NCBI GenBank assembly: GCA_041396125.1
Contig: JAWKZG010000002.1
Span: 434,001 to 498,000 of the forward strand
Source of the DNA: JAWKZG01 sp041396125
GTDB taxonomy: Bacteria; Pseudomonadota; Gammaproteobacteria; Competibacterales; Competibacteraceae
Length of the DNA: 64,000 bases
Direction: 5' to 3'
Within the stretch, counting starts at the first letter, position 1. Every line of letters starts with the position of its first letter. A model generated the notes under the pieces. It did no database searches, was not told where the DNA came from, and worked only from the letters and a program-made list of their open reading frames with translations. This document shows positions 35,521-45,939 of this stretch, piece by piece. The position numbers were made by a program, and so were the translations under genes.

Positions 35521-37275
35521 TTATTGCGGTGCGGCACCCGGCATGAACATGGCGGTCACGTCTTTGCCGTTCAGGAATAATTTACCTTCCGGCGAAAACT
35601 TCAGATCGAAGGTATCGACGGTGGTACCGTTTTCTTCGGTGCGATTGGAAAAAGCGGTGATCATGGCCAGCACCGGTGCCGCTGACTCATTTTGCTGGGC
35701 ACCGGTCATATCGATCAGTGTCTGCATGCCGGCGATTCGCAGATTAAGTTCGCCGGTACCACCCATGGCCGAACCCGGATCGACAGCGGCGCGCAGATTC
35801 AGATCCGCCCGGGCGCTGTCAGCAGCAACATAGGTATCGATTACTTGCAACGACAGCTGACTGTTCATCAGCATCCCCAGCATTTGCTGCTGCCAATACA
35901 TATCCTGCTGCTCTTCCGGAATCGACTCGCTGTTCATGCCGACCTCGACAAAGTGCTGGAGCAGATTGGATGGAATATTATCCAACGCCAGTTGCATGCG
36001 GATCTGGTGCGGCAGTAAATCAGGCGGCAACGGTGCCATCTGGCTGCCCAGCTGATCCAACTCGATGGTCAGACCAAAACTGCCGCCATTGTCCCCCCGG
36101 CTGGACAAATTATTAACCACATTAATGGTGCCGATGCTGGTTAACGAGGCACCACCGCCACGAACGTCCAGACCTTTGGCGACAAAATTGAACTGGTAAC
36201 CTTCGAATAACGCAAGAATGGAACCGACGTAATCGAGTATTGCTTCCGGGTCTTGCTGGGCATCGATATTATCTTCGACCAGTTTTTGAATATCCTCACT
36301 CATCGTGATCAGTTTGCTGTACTGCTGGCCGTTGGCCCTGATTTCCCCCGCCAGCTCTGCCAGCGTAAAGGATTCACCCGCTCCGGAGTCGAATTGTATA
36401 CTGCTGATCAGAATTTGCTGAGCCTGCTGCCACTGGTCGTCCGGGGCAATGTCCAGCGCCTGGGTTGCTGCCACGCGGGCAATGCTTAATGTACCGGGAT
36501 CATCGGTGACGCTGACATTGATATTGGCCAGATCAAGCTGGAACTCGGGCATATTATGAATCTGCTCAGACCATACGCCCATCAGGGTTTGCTGACCGAT
36601 AGTGATGGTGGTCATCAGGTCGTCGCCTTCCATAATGCGAATGCTGTCACTGAGCTTTAGCGCTACCTGGGTGCGATCAGCATCCTGCGCTTCCAGATAA
36701 AGACTGGCCGGCGAGGCATCAATGCGGATATCTTCGAATTCAAGGGCAAATTCGCTGAACATGGCCCGGTAGCCATTACCTTCGGCTTGCAGGGTATAGT
36801 CTTTGTCGATCAGCAGGCGTCCGGGCTCATAGCTCAGCGATTGCTCCAGCTGCATGATGGCCTTGTCAATCAGGGCGCGTGCCTGCTGCTCACCGGCGCT
36901 GGCTGGTGCGGTGGTTGCCGCTTGTTCTGTGGTCGTCTGATCTGTTGCTGCTTGCTCTGTTACCGCGGGCGCCTGCATAGCAGTATCCGGGGCGGGTTGT
37001 GCTGCCATTCCCTGCAACGCTTTTTCCATGGATTGCAGGGCCTGCTCCATGGATTGCAGAGCATTTTCGGCAGCGGCAGCACGGGCTTCAGCAGCGGCAG
37101 CACGGGCTTCGGCAGCTTCCAGACGATGCGACATCAACTCCCATTTTGCACAGGCTACGCTATTTTCGGCACCTTGCCAGGGGCAGGGGTCGGCGCCCAC
37201 GGCGGGACCGGCGGCAAGTAAACCGCCCAGTACCAGCGAGCTGACAGTTAAACGACTGAATGCGTTAATGCTCAC
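35521..37275 (-). CDS. Exported protein of unknown function with N-terminal coiled coil
   Basis: A 584-residue protein starting at GTG (37273-37275) with AGGAGA six bases upstream. It has a Sec signal peptide ending near GPAVGA (about 27). An Ala/Glu heptad region (about 52-95) contains short repeats of AAAEARA and LQSMEQA, followed by a Thr/Ala-rich linker. The rest (about 135-580) is beta-rich and acidic without recognised catalytic motifs. It is loosely reminiscent of DUF945/YdgA-type periplasmic proteins in length and composition (LSSRGDNGGSFGLTIELDQL, PDLLPHQIRMQLALDNIP). I would treat this as unknown. The gene stands alone between converging and downstream transcription units. Confidence 0.6.
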   Translation of the reverse strand: MSINAFSRLTVSSLVLGGLLAAGPAVGADPCPWQGAENSVACAKWELMSHRLEAAEARAAAAEARAAAAENALQSMEQALQSMEKALQGMAAQPAPDTAMQAPAVTEQAATDQTTTEQAATTAPASAGEQQARALIDKAIMQLEQSLSYEPGRLLIDKDYTLQAEGNGYRAMFSEFALEFEDIRIDASPASLYLEAQDADRTQVALKLSDSIRIMEGDDLMTTITIGQQTLMGVWSEQIHNMPEFQLDLANINVSVTDDPGTLSIARVAATQALDIAPDDQWQQAQQILISSIQFDSGAGESFTLAELAGEIRANGQQYSKLITMSEDIQKLVEDNIDAQQDPEAILDYVGSILALFEGYQFNFVAKGLDVRGGGASLTSIGTINVVNNLSSRGDNGGSFGLTIELDQLGSQMAPLPPDLLPHQIRMQLALDNIPSNLLQHFVEVGMNSESIPEEQQDMYWQQQMLGMLMNSQLSLQVIDTYVAADSARADLNLRAAVDPGSAMGGTGELNLRIAGMQTLIDMTGAQQNESAAPVLAMITAFSNRTEENGTTVDTFDLKFSPEGKLFLNGKDVTAMFMPGAAPQ

Positions 37276-37349
37276 ACTTTTCTCCTGTGAAATAAATGGA
37301 TTAAGAGGCTTTGAATAGGCCTGGTGTCGCGGTCAGGCGACGTACAACT

Positions 37350-39035
37350 TCAGGGCCGGGCGGATTTTCTAATAGCTTCATCGCGCAGCGCCCGGCGCAG
37401 TATCTTGCCTACATTGGTTTTGGGTAGTTCCTCGCGAAATTCAACCTGTTTCGGCACCTTGTAGCCAGTCAGATACTGTTTGCAGTGCTGAATGACTGTT
37501 TCGGCATTGAGTTGAGGGTCTTTCTTAACAATAAATACTTTGACTACCTCTCCCGAGCGCTCATCCGGGATACCAATCGCAGCGACTTCCAGCACCTGCG
37601 GATGCAAAGCCAGTATGTCCTCGATCTCGTTTGGATAAACATTAAAACCGGAGACCAGTATCATATCTTTTTTGCGGTCAACAATACGAACATAGCCGCG
37701 CTCATCCACACAAGCCATATCGCCTGTAGCAATCCAGCCGCCTTCATGCATGACCTTGGCCGTTTCTTCCGGGCGTTGCCAGTAGCCTTGCATAACTTGC
37801 GGCCCGCGCACCCATAATTCACCGGACTCACCTATGCCCAGCTCCTGACCGTTTTCATCACGGATGGAAATCTCGGTTGAAGGTAACGGTAAGCCGATAC
37901 TACCGTTGAAGTGTTTCAAATCGGTGAGATTCGCACAAACGACCGGCGAGGTTTCAGTCAGGCCATAGCCCTCGATCAAGGGCGTACCGGTTTTTTCCAG
38001 CCAGCGCTCGCCGACCGCACGCTGCAAAGCCATACCGCCGGCAATAGAGACTTTCAGGGAACTGAAATCAAGCCGGTCAAAGCCGGGTGTGTTGAGCAGG
38101 CCATTAAAGAGCGTATTCACCCCGGTCATGATAGTAAACCGATACTTGCCGAGTTCTTTGATAAACCCCGGCATATCGCGTGGATTGGTAATGAGTATAT
38201 TGTGCGCGCCAACCTTACTGAACACCAGACAGTTCGCAGTCAGCGAAAAAATATGATAGAGCGGCAGGGCGGTAATGATGATGTCTTGCTGTTCAGTGAA
38301 TAGATTTTTAATCCAGTTTTCCACTTGCAGCAGATTAGCCACCATATTGCCATGACTCAGCACCGCACCCTTGGAAACACCGGTCGTACCGCCGGTATAT
38401 TGTAGAAAAGCGATATCCTGGTGGTTCAGCTCGGGCGCCTGCAATTCAAGCTGAGCACCACGTTCCAGTACATGGCGAAATTTTATGGTCGCGGGCAGTT
38501 GCCATTTAGGCACCATCCGTTTGACATACTTGACCAGCAGATTGACCAGCGTCCGTTTCGGAAAAGGCAGCAGATCGCCAATCTGGGTCGTGATGACATG
38601 CTGAACCGGCGTGCGTGCTATCACCTGCTGCAGGGTATGAGCGAAATTTTCCAGAATGATAATCGTATTGGCACCGGAATCTGTCAGCTGGTGTTCCAGT
38701 TCCCGGGGTGTATACAGCGGATTGACATTGACCACGACCAGCCCGGCCCGCAGTATCCCATACAAGGCTACCGGATACTGCAACAGATTGGGCATCATCA
38801 AAGCGACCCGGTCACCTTTGTGCAAACCGAGCTCCTGCTGCAGAAAAGCCGCCAGCGCAAGACTTAGCCGATCCAGTTCAGCATAACTCAGAGTATGATC
38901 CAGATTGCTGAACGCAGGCAGCTCGCTGTATTCACGGCAACTGGATTCCAGCATCTCTTTGAGCGAGGTAAATTCCTGCAGATTAATTTCAGCAGGAACA
39001 CCGGCCGGATATTCGCGCAGCCAGATTTTCTCCAT
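37350..39035 (-). CDS. fadD: Long-chain fatty acid-CoA ligase
   Basis: A 561-residue AMP-forming acyl-CoA synthetase closely resembling enterobacterial FadD along its whole length. It activates fatty acids with ATP and CoA at the inner membrane for beta-oxidation. The AMP-binding signature is QYTGGTTGVSKGAVLSH. Also present are EGYGLTETSP, the hinge-region DRKKDMILVSGFNVYPNEIE, and the C-terminal catalytic lysine in KTNVGKILRR. The start at ATG 39033-39035 gives MEKIWLREYPAGVPAEINL, matching the FadD N-terminus; GAGG lies upstream. It is not clustered with other beta-oxidation genes except possibly the SDR at 24899. Confidence 0.95.
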   Translation of the reverse strand: MEKIWLREYPAGVPAEINLQEFTSLKEMLESSCREYSELPAFSNLDHTLSYAELDRLSLALAAFLQQELGLHKGDRVALMMPNLLQYPVALYGILRAGLVVVNVNPLYTPRELEHQLTDSGANTIIILENFAHTLQQVIARTPVQHVITTQIGDLLPFPKRTLVNLLVKYVKRMVPKWQLPATIKFRHVLERGAQLELQAPELNHQDIAFLQYTGGTTGVSKGAVLSHGNMVANLLQVENWIKNLFTEQQDIIITALPLYHIFSLTANCLVFSKVGAHNILITNPRDMPGFIKELGKYRFTIMTGVNTLFNGLLNTPGFDRLDFSSLKVSIAGGMALQRAVGERWLEKTGTPLIEGYGLTETSPVVCANLTDLKHFNGSIGLPLPSTEISIRDENGQELGIGESGELWVRGPQVMQGYWQRPEETAKVMHEGGWIATGDMACVDERGYVRIVDRKKDMILVSGFNVYPNEIEDILALHPQVLEVAAIGIPDERSGEVVKVFIVKKDPQLNAETVIQHCKQYLTGYKVPKQVEFREELPKTNVGKILRRALRDEAIRKSARP

Positions 39036-39216
39036 GATGGTGGTCCTCGGCGGTTTTGGGCTTTTATTTAACAACTATAGCCTAGATGTTTTATATCCAA
39101 AAATATGGAAATGTATTGCAGGCATTTTTATGGCATTGCAAACCGGCAATCTGATGCAGCGTACTGCGACTGCAGTGGCAGGATTAACCATCAAAAGAGT
39201 CGCTTTAACTGCAGGC

Positions 39217-39252
39217 AAAAAAAAGACCAGTGCTTGATAGTACTGATCTTTC
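39217..39252 (-). terminator. Intrinsic terminator of typA
   Basis: On the minus strand AAAGATCAGT and ACTGGTCTTT form a 10-bp stem with one mismatch and a 10-base loop, followed by a run of T residues. It is about 65 bases past the typA stop codon, in the 280-bp spacer before fadD. Confidence 0.8.
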
Positions 39253-39315
39253 CAGATTTACAGCTATGTGATCCTTATTTCCCCGCTTTGGCAATGCGCA
39301 GGGAAAAGCTACTTG

Positions 39316-41133
39316 TCAGGCTGATTTGCGGGAGGCCCGGCGACGGTCGTGTTCCAGCAGAAATTTCTTGCGCAGCCGGATCGAGGCTGGTGTGACTTCG
39401 ACCAGCTCGTCGTCATCGATAAACTCCAGCGCCTGCTCCAGCGTCATGCGGATTGCCGGAGTCAGAATCAGGTTTTCATCCGTGCCGGCGGCGCGAATAT
39501 TGGTCAACTGCTTGGCGCGCAATGGATTGACTGTCAGGTCATTGTCCCGGCTGTGCAGGCCGATAACCATGCCTTCGTAGACCTCATCGCCATGACCGAT
39601 AAACAGGCGACCCCGTTCCTGCAGATTAAACAGGGCGTAAGCCAGTGCTTTGCCGGTGGCATTTGCAATCAGAGCGCCATTGATGCGGTTGGCGATGGTG
39701 CCTTTCTTTTGCGGACCATAATGATCAAAGATATGGTAAATCAGGCCGGTGCCTGAGGTCACTGTCAGGTACTCGGTCTGAAAGCCGATCAGGCCACGGG
39801 CAGGAATAATATAATCCAGCCGCACCCGACCCTTGCCGTCTGGTTGCATATCGCGCAAATCACCGCGTCGTGCGCCAAGCCGTTCCATCACTGCGCCCTG
39901 GTGCTGTTCTTCGATATCCACGGTCAGGGACTCGAACGGTTCACAGATTTCACCGTCGATTTCGCGCATGATGACTTCAGGGCGAGAGATCGCCATTTCG
40001 TAGCCTTCACGACGCATGGTTTCAACCAGAATGGACAGATGCAGCTCGCCGCGGCCGGAAACCCGGAATTTATCCGGGTCATCGGTGTCTTCGACCCGCA
40101 GAGCGACGTTGTAGCTCAGCTCTTTCATCAATCGTGAACGCAGCTGACGGCTGGTGATGTATTTGCCTTCGCGGCCTGCAAAGGGCGAATCATTAACCTG
40201 GAAAACCATGCTGATAGTGGGTTCATCCACTGTCAGTGCAGGCAACGCTTCGGGGCAGGCAGGATCGCACAAGGTATCGGAAATACCGACCTTATCGAGC
40301 CCGGTAAAGGCAATAATATCGCCTGCGCTGGCTTCACTGAATTCGATCCGTTCCAGCCCCTGAAAGCCGAGAATCTGCAGCACCCGGCCCTGGCGGCGTT
40401 TGCCTTCGTGATCAATAACAACGACCGGCGTATTGGTTTTAACCCGCCCTCGCTGGATGCGGCCAATGCCGATCAGGCCAACATAGCTGCTGTAATCAAG
40501 CGAGCTGACCTGCATTTGAAAAGGGCCGTCCGGATCTACTGCAGGTGCAGAGACGTGCTGGATAATGGTTTCAAACAATGGTGTCATATCGCCGGCGCGG
40601 GCATTTTCGTCCAGACTGGCGTAGCCGTGCAGGGCAGAGGCGTATACAACCGGAAAATCCAGCTGCTCGTCAGTGGCACCAAGGCGATCAAATAAATCGA
40701 AGGTCTGATCCAACACCCAGCCTGGACGGGCACCAGGGCGGTCAATTTTGTTGATGACCACAATCGGTTTAAAACCGAGAGCGAACGCTTTCTGGGTGAC
40801 AAAGCGGGTTTGCGGCATCGGACCGTCGACGGCGTCGACTAATAACAAAACGGAGTCCACCATTGACAGAACCCGTTCGACTTCACCGCCGAAATCGGCG
40901 TGTCCGGGGGTGTCAACGATATTGATTCGGTAATCCTGCCAGCGTAAAGCGGTGTTCTTGGACAGGATGGTGATGCCACGCTCCCGCTCCAGATCATTGG
41001 AGTCCATTGCCCGCTCTTGTAATTGCTTGTGAGCGGCAAAGGTACCTGATTGCTGTAAAAGTTTATCAACCAGGGTGGTTTTACCGTGGTCAACGTGGGC
41101 GATAATGGCGATATTACGGAGTTTGGCGAGCAT
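39316..41133 (-). CDS. typA: Ribosome-associated translational GTPase TypA/BipA
   Basis: A 605-residue GTPase of the EF-G family involved in ribosome assembly, stress and cold adaptation. The G domain (residues 1-200) shows AHVDHGKTT (G1), RGITI (G2), DTPGHADF (G3) and NKIDRPGA (G4). The EF-G-like beta-barrel and domain V follow, and the C-terminal BipA-specific domain includes GHGDEVYEGMVIG and RAAGTDENLILTPA. The length is normal. The neighbouring cold-shock gene is on the same strand just upstream but has its own terminator. Confidence 0.97.
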   Translation of the reverse strand: MLAKLRNIAIIAHVDHGKTTLVDKLLQQSGTFAAHKQLQERAMDSNDLERERGITILSKNTALRWQDYRINIVDTPGHADFGGEVERVLSMVDSVLLLVDAVDGPMPQTRFVTQKAFALGFKPIVVINKIDRPGARPGWVLDQTFDLFDRLGATDEQLDFPVVYASALHGYASLDENARAGDMTPLFETIIQHVSAPAVDPDGPFQMQVSSLDYSSYVGLIGIGRIQRGRVKTNTPVVVIDHEGKRRQGRVLQILGFQGLERIEFSEASAGDIIAFTGLDKVGISDTLCDPACPEALPALTVDEPTISMVFQVNDSPFAGREGKYITSRQLRSRLMKELSYNVALRVEDTDDPDKFRVSGRGELHLSILVETMRREGYEMAISRPEVIMREIDGEICEPFESLTVDIEEQHQGAVMERLGARRGDLRDMQPDGKGRVRLDYIIPARGLIGFQTEYLTVTSGTGLIYHIFDHYGPQKKGTIANRINGALIANATGKALAYALFNLQERGRLFIGHGDEVYEGMVIGLHSRDNDLTVNPLRAKQLTNIRAAGTDENLILTPAIRMTLEQALEFIDDDELVEVTPASIRLRKKFLLEHDRRRASRKSA

Positions 41134-41200
41134 GGGCGTTGCGGGGTAGCATGAATTAGGGCGCGCATTATAACGGAAACTACCCGAACACCCATAAGGA

Positions 41201-41224
41201 AAAAACCCGCTTTATCGCGGGTTA
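41201..41224 (-). terminator. Intrinsic terminator of the cold-shock gene
   Basis: On the minus strand AACCCGC and GCGGGTT form a 7-bp stem with a 6-base loop, followed by TTTT. It lies about 55 bases after the cold-shock stop codon. The stretch between (41225-41277) is T-rich with repeated TTTTGCTGT-like units. Confidence 0.8.
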
Positions 41225-41277
41225 ACAATATTTATTTTTTTGGATTGCTGTTTTTTGCTGTTTTTTTGCTGTGAAAA

Positions 41278-41481
41278 TCAGGCTGATTTCACCCGGGTAG
41301 CCGATAAGCCTTTGGGACCTGGCTTCGCTTCGAACTCGACTCTTTGCCCTTCAGCGAGAGTCCGGAATCCATCCGATTCGATAACCGTGTAATGCACGAA
41401 AACGTCTTTTCCGCCATCTTCTGGTGCGATAAATCCAAAACCTTTGGACTCGTCGAACCACTTAACCGTACCAATACTCAT
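41278..41481 (-). CDS. CspA-family cold-shock protein
   Basis: A 67-residue single OB-fold RNA/DNA chaperone. It has RNP1 KGFGFI (about 14-19) and RNP2 DVFVHY (about 29-34), with the usual start MSIGTVKWFDESKG. The ATG at 41479-41481 was chosen for this; in-frame extension upstream is unconserved leader. GAGG lies nine bases upstream. Cold-shock genes usually have long structured leaders, and the spacer upstream (41482-41836) is long enough to hold one. Confidence 0.95.
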   Translation of the reverse strand: MSIGTVKWFDESKGFGFIAPEDGGKDVFVHYTVIESDGFRTLAEGQRVEFEAKPGPKGLSATRVKSA

Positions 41482-41836
41482 ACAAAAACAACCTCGAACA
41501 AATCTCAACGACGAGATATCAAACTTTATGGCCGAACCACTCACTACCAATGCATTAGTCAATCAAAACTAATTTATCGAACAACTAAATTATCTAAAAC
41601 TAACGTAATGTCTCGGCGAGCAAGTTGTATCGGCTGCCGGATGTAGCCCACTGCAATCAGGCGTCAGCTACGGCAGAAAAAGTACGGTAAATTACGATGT
41701 GTCGCAAGTATTATCGATGTGCGGATGCAATAAACTGATGCCATAAAGAGGCTCACAGAAGAGCCAGGATAGGCGGCTTTTGCAATAAATGCCAAAATGG
41801 CGGACAACTCGAAATAGGCTTTTAATAATTTCATCC
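41482..41836. other. Divergent intergenic region between cold-shock gene and hrpA
   Basis: This 355-bp region holds the 5' leader and promoter of the minus-strand cold-shock gene and the promoter of hrpA. It is AT-rich next to the cold-shock start, and a short inverted repeat (GTAGC / GCTAC) spans about 41643-41671. No RNA gene or coding region is evident. Confidence 0.5.
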
Positions 41837-44800
41837 ATGATGCTAGAAAAACTTGAAGCAGACCTGTCGCAATGCAGTATTTCCGAGCGTTCGCGTCTGG
41901 CGCGACGCTTGTCGGGGCTGCGCCATCGGCAGCGCCAGGGTAAACCGATTGAACGTGGTTTGCAGGAGCTGGAACTAAAGCTCACAGCAGCCAGTCAGCG
42001 CGTACAGCAGCGTCAGGAGCGCTTGCCGCGTCCGCGCTTTGAGGACAATCTGCCGATTAACCAGCGGCGGGAAGAAATCGCCCGTGCCATTGCACAAAAT
42101 CAGGTGGTTATTGTCTGCGGCGAAACCGGCTCCGGTAAAACCACTCAGTTACCCAAAATCTGCCTGGATATCGGGCTGGGGGTGCGCGGTTTGATCGGCC
42201 ACACCCAGCCGCGCCGTATCGCTGCCCGTGCGGTTGCCGCCCGTTTGCGCACGGAACTGGACGACCCGAATGGGCAGCAGGTCGGATACAAAGTACGGTT
42301 CAGTGATCACAGCCATCCCGAGGCGTTCATCAAGCTCATGACGGATGGCATTCTGCTGGCGGAAACCCAGGGCGACCGGCTGCTGGAGCAGTACGAAGTC
42401 ATCATCGTGGACGAAGCCCACGAGCGCAGCCTGAACATCGATTTTCTGCTCGGTTACCTGCAGCGTATTCTGCCGCAGCGGCCTGATCTGAAAGTCATTA
42501 TTACTTCGGCTACGATTGATCCCGAACGCTTTGCCCGGCATTTCAGCGCTGCGCCGATTATTGAAGTTTCGGGGCGCACGTTTCCAGTAGAAGTTCGCTA
42601 TCGGCCTTTGCTGAGTGAGGATGAAGATCAGCGCGATCTGGATATGCAGGAAGCCATTATTGCTGCTGTGGATGAGCTCTGCATGGAAGGCAGTGGGGAT
42701 ATTCTGGTGTTTCTGAGTGGCGAGCGCGAAATTCGTGAATGCGCCGAGTCGCTGCGCAAGCATAAATTGCGTGATACCGAAGTGGTTCCCCTCTATGCAC
42801 GCCTGTCTGCCGCCGAGCAGAATCGGGTGTTTCAGTCGCATAAAGGACGCCGGATTGTGCTCTCGACCAATGTGGCGGAAACGTCCCTGACAGTGCCCGG
42901 TATTCGTTATGTGATCGACACCGGGCTGGCTCGTATCAGCCGTTACAGCCATCGCAGCAAAGTGCAGCGTCTGCCGATTGAGAAAATCTCCCGTGCCAGT
43001 GAAGCCCAGCGGGCCGGTCGTTGCGGACGGGTCAGTGCTGGTGTGTGCATCCGGTTGTACGATGAAGACGATTTTCTGGCCCGCCCCGAATTCACAGATC
43101 CGGAGATTTTACGCACCAATCTGGCGGCGGTTATTTTGCAGATGTGTGCGCTGCGGCTCGGTGAGGTGGCAGATTTCCCGTTCATCGATCCGCCTGACCG
43201 GCGACTGATCAATGACGGGTTCAAATTATTGTTTGAACTTGGTGCAGTGGATGAGCAGCACCGGATTTCGGCACTGGGCAAACAGCTTGCCCGCCTGCCG
43301 ATCGACCCGCGCCTGGGACGGATGATTCTGGCTGCCCGTGACGAAGGTGCCATGAGTGAAGTATTGGTTATTGCCAGTGCGCTGGCTATCCAGGATCCGC
43401 GTGAACGGCCGCTGGAGAAGCAACAGGCGGCGGACGAAAAACACCGCCGTTTTCGTGACCAGGAGTCCGATTTTGTTGCGTTCCTGAATCTGTGGAATTA
43501 CTACCATGAACAGGCGCGGCACCTGTCCAACAGCAAATTGCGCAAACTGTGCAAGGATGAATTCCTGTCTTATGTGCGTATGCGGGAATGGCACGATCTG
43601 CATAAGCAATTGCACGCTCTGGTGACAGAAATGGGTCTGGCGGCAGGGCAGAACAGCCAGCCGGCGGAGTACCCGGCAGTGCATCGCGCCTTGCTGAGCG
43701 GTTTGCTGGGGCACATCGGGATGCGGCTGGAGGACCAGAGCTGGCTGGGTGCCCGGCATCGAAAATTTTTTATTTTTCCGGGCTCGGGACTGTTTAAGCG
43801 TGGCCCGAAATGGCTGATGGCGGCGGAACTGGTCGAAACCAGCAAACTGTACGCACGCACCGTGGCCCGCATCGATCCAGGCTGGGTCGAATCCCTGGCC
43901 GGCCATCTGCTTAAGCGCAGTTACGCCGAGCCGCACTGGGAAAAAAAACCGGCCCAGGTCGGGGCCAAGGAACGGGTCACGTTGTACGGTCTGCCCATCG
44001 TTGCCAGTCGGCGGGTCAATTTCGGGCCTATCGATCCCGAGCTGAGTCGCGAACTGTTCATTCAGCATGCTCTAGTAGAAGCGGATTTTTATTGTAAAGC
44101 GCCGTTCTTTAAACATAATCAGGCGTTGCTGGCTGAATTGGCCGAACTGGAAGAAAAAACCCGGCGGCGCGATCTGCTGGTCACGGAACAGGCCGTCTTC
44201 GATTTTTACGATCAACGCATTCCTGCCGGTATTTACAGTGGCGCGAGCTTTGAACGCTGGCGACGCAAGGCCGAACGGCAACAACCGCAGCTGCTTTATC
44301 TGCAGCGCAGCGACCTGTTGGCGCAGGAGCCGTTACCGGATGCTGCCGAGCAGTTTCCCGAGCAGTTGCGTCTGGACGGGCTGGAACTGCCGCTCAGTTA
44401 TCGCTTCGATCCGGCGGCGGACGATGACGGGGTGACGGTGACGATTCCCTTGCCGGTACTGAATCAGGTCGATCCGCGCTGGCTGGAGTGGCTGGTGCCG
44501 GGTTTGCTGAGCGCACGTATGACCGCACTGATCAAATCGCTGCCCAAAGCACTGCGCAAAAATTTTGTCCCCGCGCCGGATTTTGTACAGGCCTTGCGCG
44601 AAGTATTGCAGCCCGGCCCGCAACCGCTGACCCGTGCCATGGGCGAGCGGTTGCAACAGATGAGCGGCGTGGTTATTCCCGAAGACGCCTGGCAGCCGGA
44701 CATGCTGCCCAAACATTTACAGATGCGGGTGCGGATACTGGATGCCCAGGGCCATGAAATTGCGCAAGGCCGCGATTTGGCTGCATTGCAGGAAGGTCTG

Positions 44801-45739
44801 CGCGGTAAAGCCGAACAGAGTTTTGCGACGCTCAGCGACCACGACTTTGAGCGCGAGCGGGTCAATGAATGGAATTTCGGTGCTTTACCCGAGGTGGTGG
44901 AATTCAGCCGTAACGGGGTCGCTTTTAAGGGCTATCCGGCTCTGGTCAAAGAGGACAATGGCCTGGCTTTGCGACTATTGGATGATCCGGCGCGAGCCGA
45001 GCAGGCCTTGCGTACCGGTCTGCGCGAACTGGCGCGCCTGAAACTGAAAGACAAGATAAAAACCCTGCGGCGCAAGCTGCCACAGCTGCAGCGCATGAGC
45101 CTGCACTATATTGGTATTGGCTCACAAAGCGAGCTGGAGACCGATCTGTTCGATGCCATTATTGAACGGGCCTGCTTTCGTGATCCGTCCACGGGCAGCA
45201 CCTGGCTGCCGCGCGCGCCGGACGATTTCGAGCGTTGCCTGAGCCAGGGCCGATCACGGTTACCGGTGGTGGCCAAGGAGCTGGGTGACTGGGCTAGTGA
45301 CGTGCTGGCGCAACACCATACCCTGCGCACCCAGCTGGCGGGCGAGTTACCGCTGAGCTGGACCGACGCGGTGCAGGATATCCGGGCGCAGCTCGACCGG
45401 CTGATCTATCCGGGTTTTATCAGCGCTACGCCGGAGCCCTGGCGGGCTTATCTGGCACGCTATCTGAAAGCCATTGAACTGCGGCTGGACAAACTCCGCT
45501 ATGCTCCGGATAAAGACCGGCAGCGACTCGGTGTGCTGGCTCCGCTCTGGGACGCTTATACCAATGCCGAAGCAGCGCTGACGCGGCAGCATAAACCGCT
45601 TAGTGCCGAACTGACGCAATTCCGCTGGCTGTTAGAGGAACTGCGGGTATCTTTATTTGCGCAGGAGCTGAAAACCGCCCAACCGATCTCGGCTAAACGG
45701 CTGGATGCATTATGGCGGGAGATTGCGCGGACCTTGTAA
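41837..45739 (+). CDS. hrpA: ATP-dependent RNA helicase HrpA
   Basis: About 1300 residues, a DEAH-box helicase with the full HrpA architecture. Near residue 94 is Walker A GETGSGKTTQLPK; near 190 is DEAHERSLN; SATIDPERF is motif III; and QRAGRCGRVSAG is motif VI. Helicase-associated and OB-like regions are followed by the long C-terminal domain typical of HrpA (DUF3418 type) with MSLHYIGIGS and ending near LDALWREIARTL. HrpA acts in mRNA processing and rescue of stalled ribosomes. The start is one of the paired ATGs at 41837/41840; the ribosome site is weak and an upstream in-frame ATG at 41789 cannot be excluded. Confidence 0.95.
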   Translation: MMLEKLEADLSQCSISERSRLARRLSGLRHRQRQGKPIERGLQELELKLTAASQRVQQRQERLPRPRFEDNLPINQRREEIARAIAQNQVVIVCGETGSGKTTQLPKICLDIGLGVRGLIGHTQPRRIAARAVAARLRTELDDPNGQQVGYKVRFSDHSHPEAFIKLMTDGILLAETQGDRLLEQYEVIIVDEAHERSLNIDFLLGYLQRILPQRPDLKVIITSATIDPERFARHFSAAPIIEVSGRTFPVEVRYRPLLSEDEDQRDLDMQEAIIAAVDELCMEGSGDILVFLSGEREIRECAESLRKHKLRDTEVVPLYARLSAAEQNRVFQSHKGRRIVLSTNVAETSLTVPGIRYVIDTGLARISRYSHRSKVQRLPIEKISRASEAQRAGRCGRVSAGVCIRLYDEDDFLARPEFTDPEILRTNLAAVILQMCALRLGEVADFPFIDPPDRRLINDGFKLLFELGAVDEQHRISALGKQLARLPIDPRLGRMILAARDEGAMSEVLVIASALAIQDPRERPLEKQQAADEKHRRFRDQESDFVAFLNLWNYYHEQARHLSNSKLRKLCKDEFLSYVRMREWHDLHKQLHALVTEMGLAAGQNSQPAEYPAVHRALLSGLLGHIGMRLEDQSWLGARHRKFFIFPGSGLFKRGPKWLMAAELVETSKLYARTVARIDPGWVESLAGHLLKRSYAEPHWEKKPAQVGAKERVTLYGLPIVASRRVNFGPIDPELSRELFIQHALVEADFYCKAPFFKHNQALLAELAELEEKTRRRDLLVTEQAVFDFYDQRIPAGIYSGASFERWRRKAERQQPQLLYLQRSDLLAQEPLPDAAEQFPEQLRLDGLELPLSYRFDPAADDDGVTVTIPLPVLNQVDPRWLEWLVPGLLSARMTALIKSLPKALRKNFVPAPDFVQALREVLQPGPQPLTRAMGERLQQMSGVVIPEDAWQPDMLPKHLQMRVRILDAQGHEIAQGRDLAALQEGLRGKAEQSFATLSDHDFERERVNEWNFGALPEVVEFSRNGVAFKGYPALVKEDNGLALRLLDDPARAEQALRTGLRELARLKLKDKIKTLRRKLPQLQRMSLHYIGIGSQSELETDLFDAIIERACFRDPSTGSTWLPRAPDDFERCLSQGRSRLPVVAKELGDWASDVLAQHHTLRTQLAGELPLSWTDAVQDIRAQLDRLIYPGFISATPEPWRAYLARYLKAIELRLDKLRYAPDKDRQRLGVLAPLWDAYTNAEAALTRQHKPLSAELTQFRWLLEELRVSLFAQELKTAQPISAKRLDALWREIARTL

Positions 45740-45939
45740 TACAGACTTCATTGAAAAATTTATAAATGCTCTATTTCGTGCGAACTGGTACAGGCATATT
45801 TGCTCAATCGCTGTTCTACTACTAAAGTTATGTAATGGTTTTTCAGAAATAAATGTAAAGTAAGCGATTATATTTAAATTAAAAAATAATTTGCTGTTAT
45901 AGCAACAACACCTTTCCGCCAAATAGAACAGGACAAGCC

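Noticed and set aside
41225..41277. Repeated T-rich units (TTTTGCTGT-like)
   Set aside because: Short low-complexity stretch between a terminator and a stop codon; not a CRISPR or defined repeat.
43226..44068. 280-codon minus-strand frame inside hrpA
   Set aside because: Antisense shadow of hrpA; no ribosome site or family resemblance.
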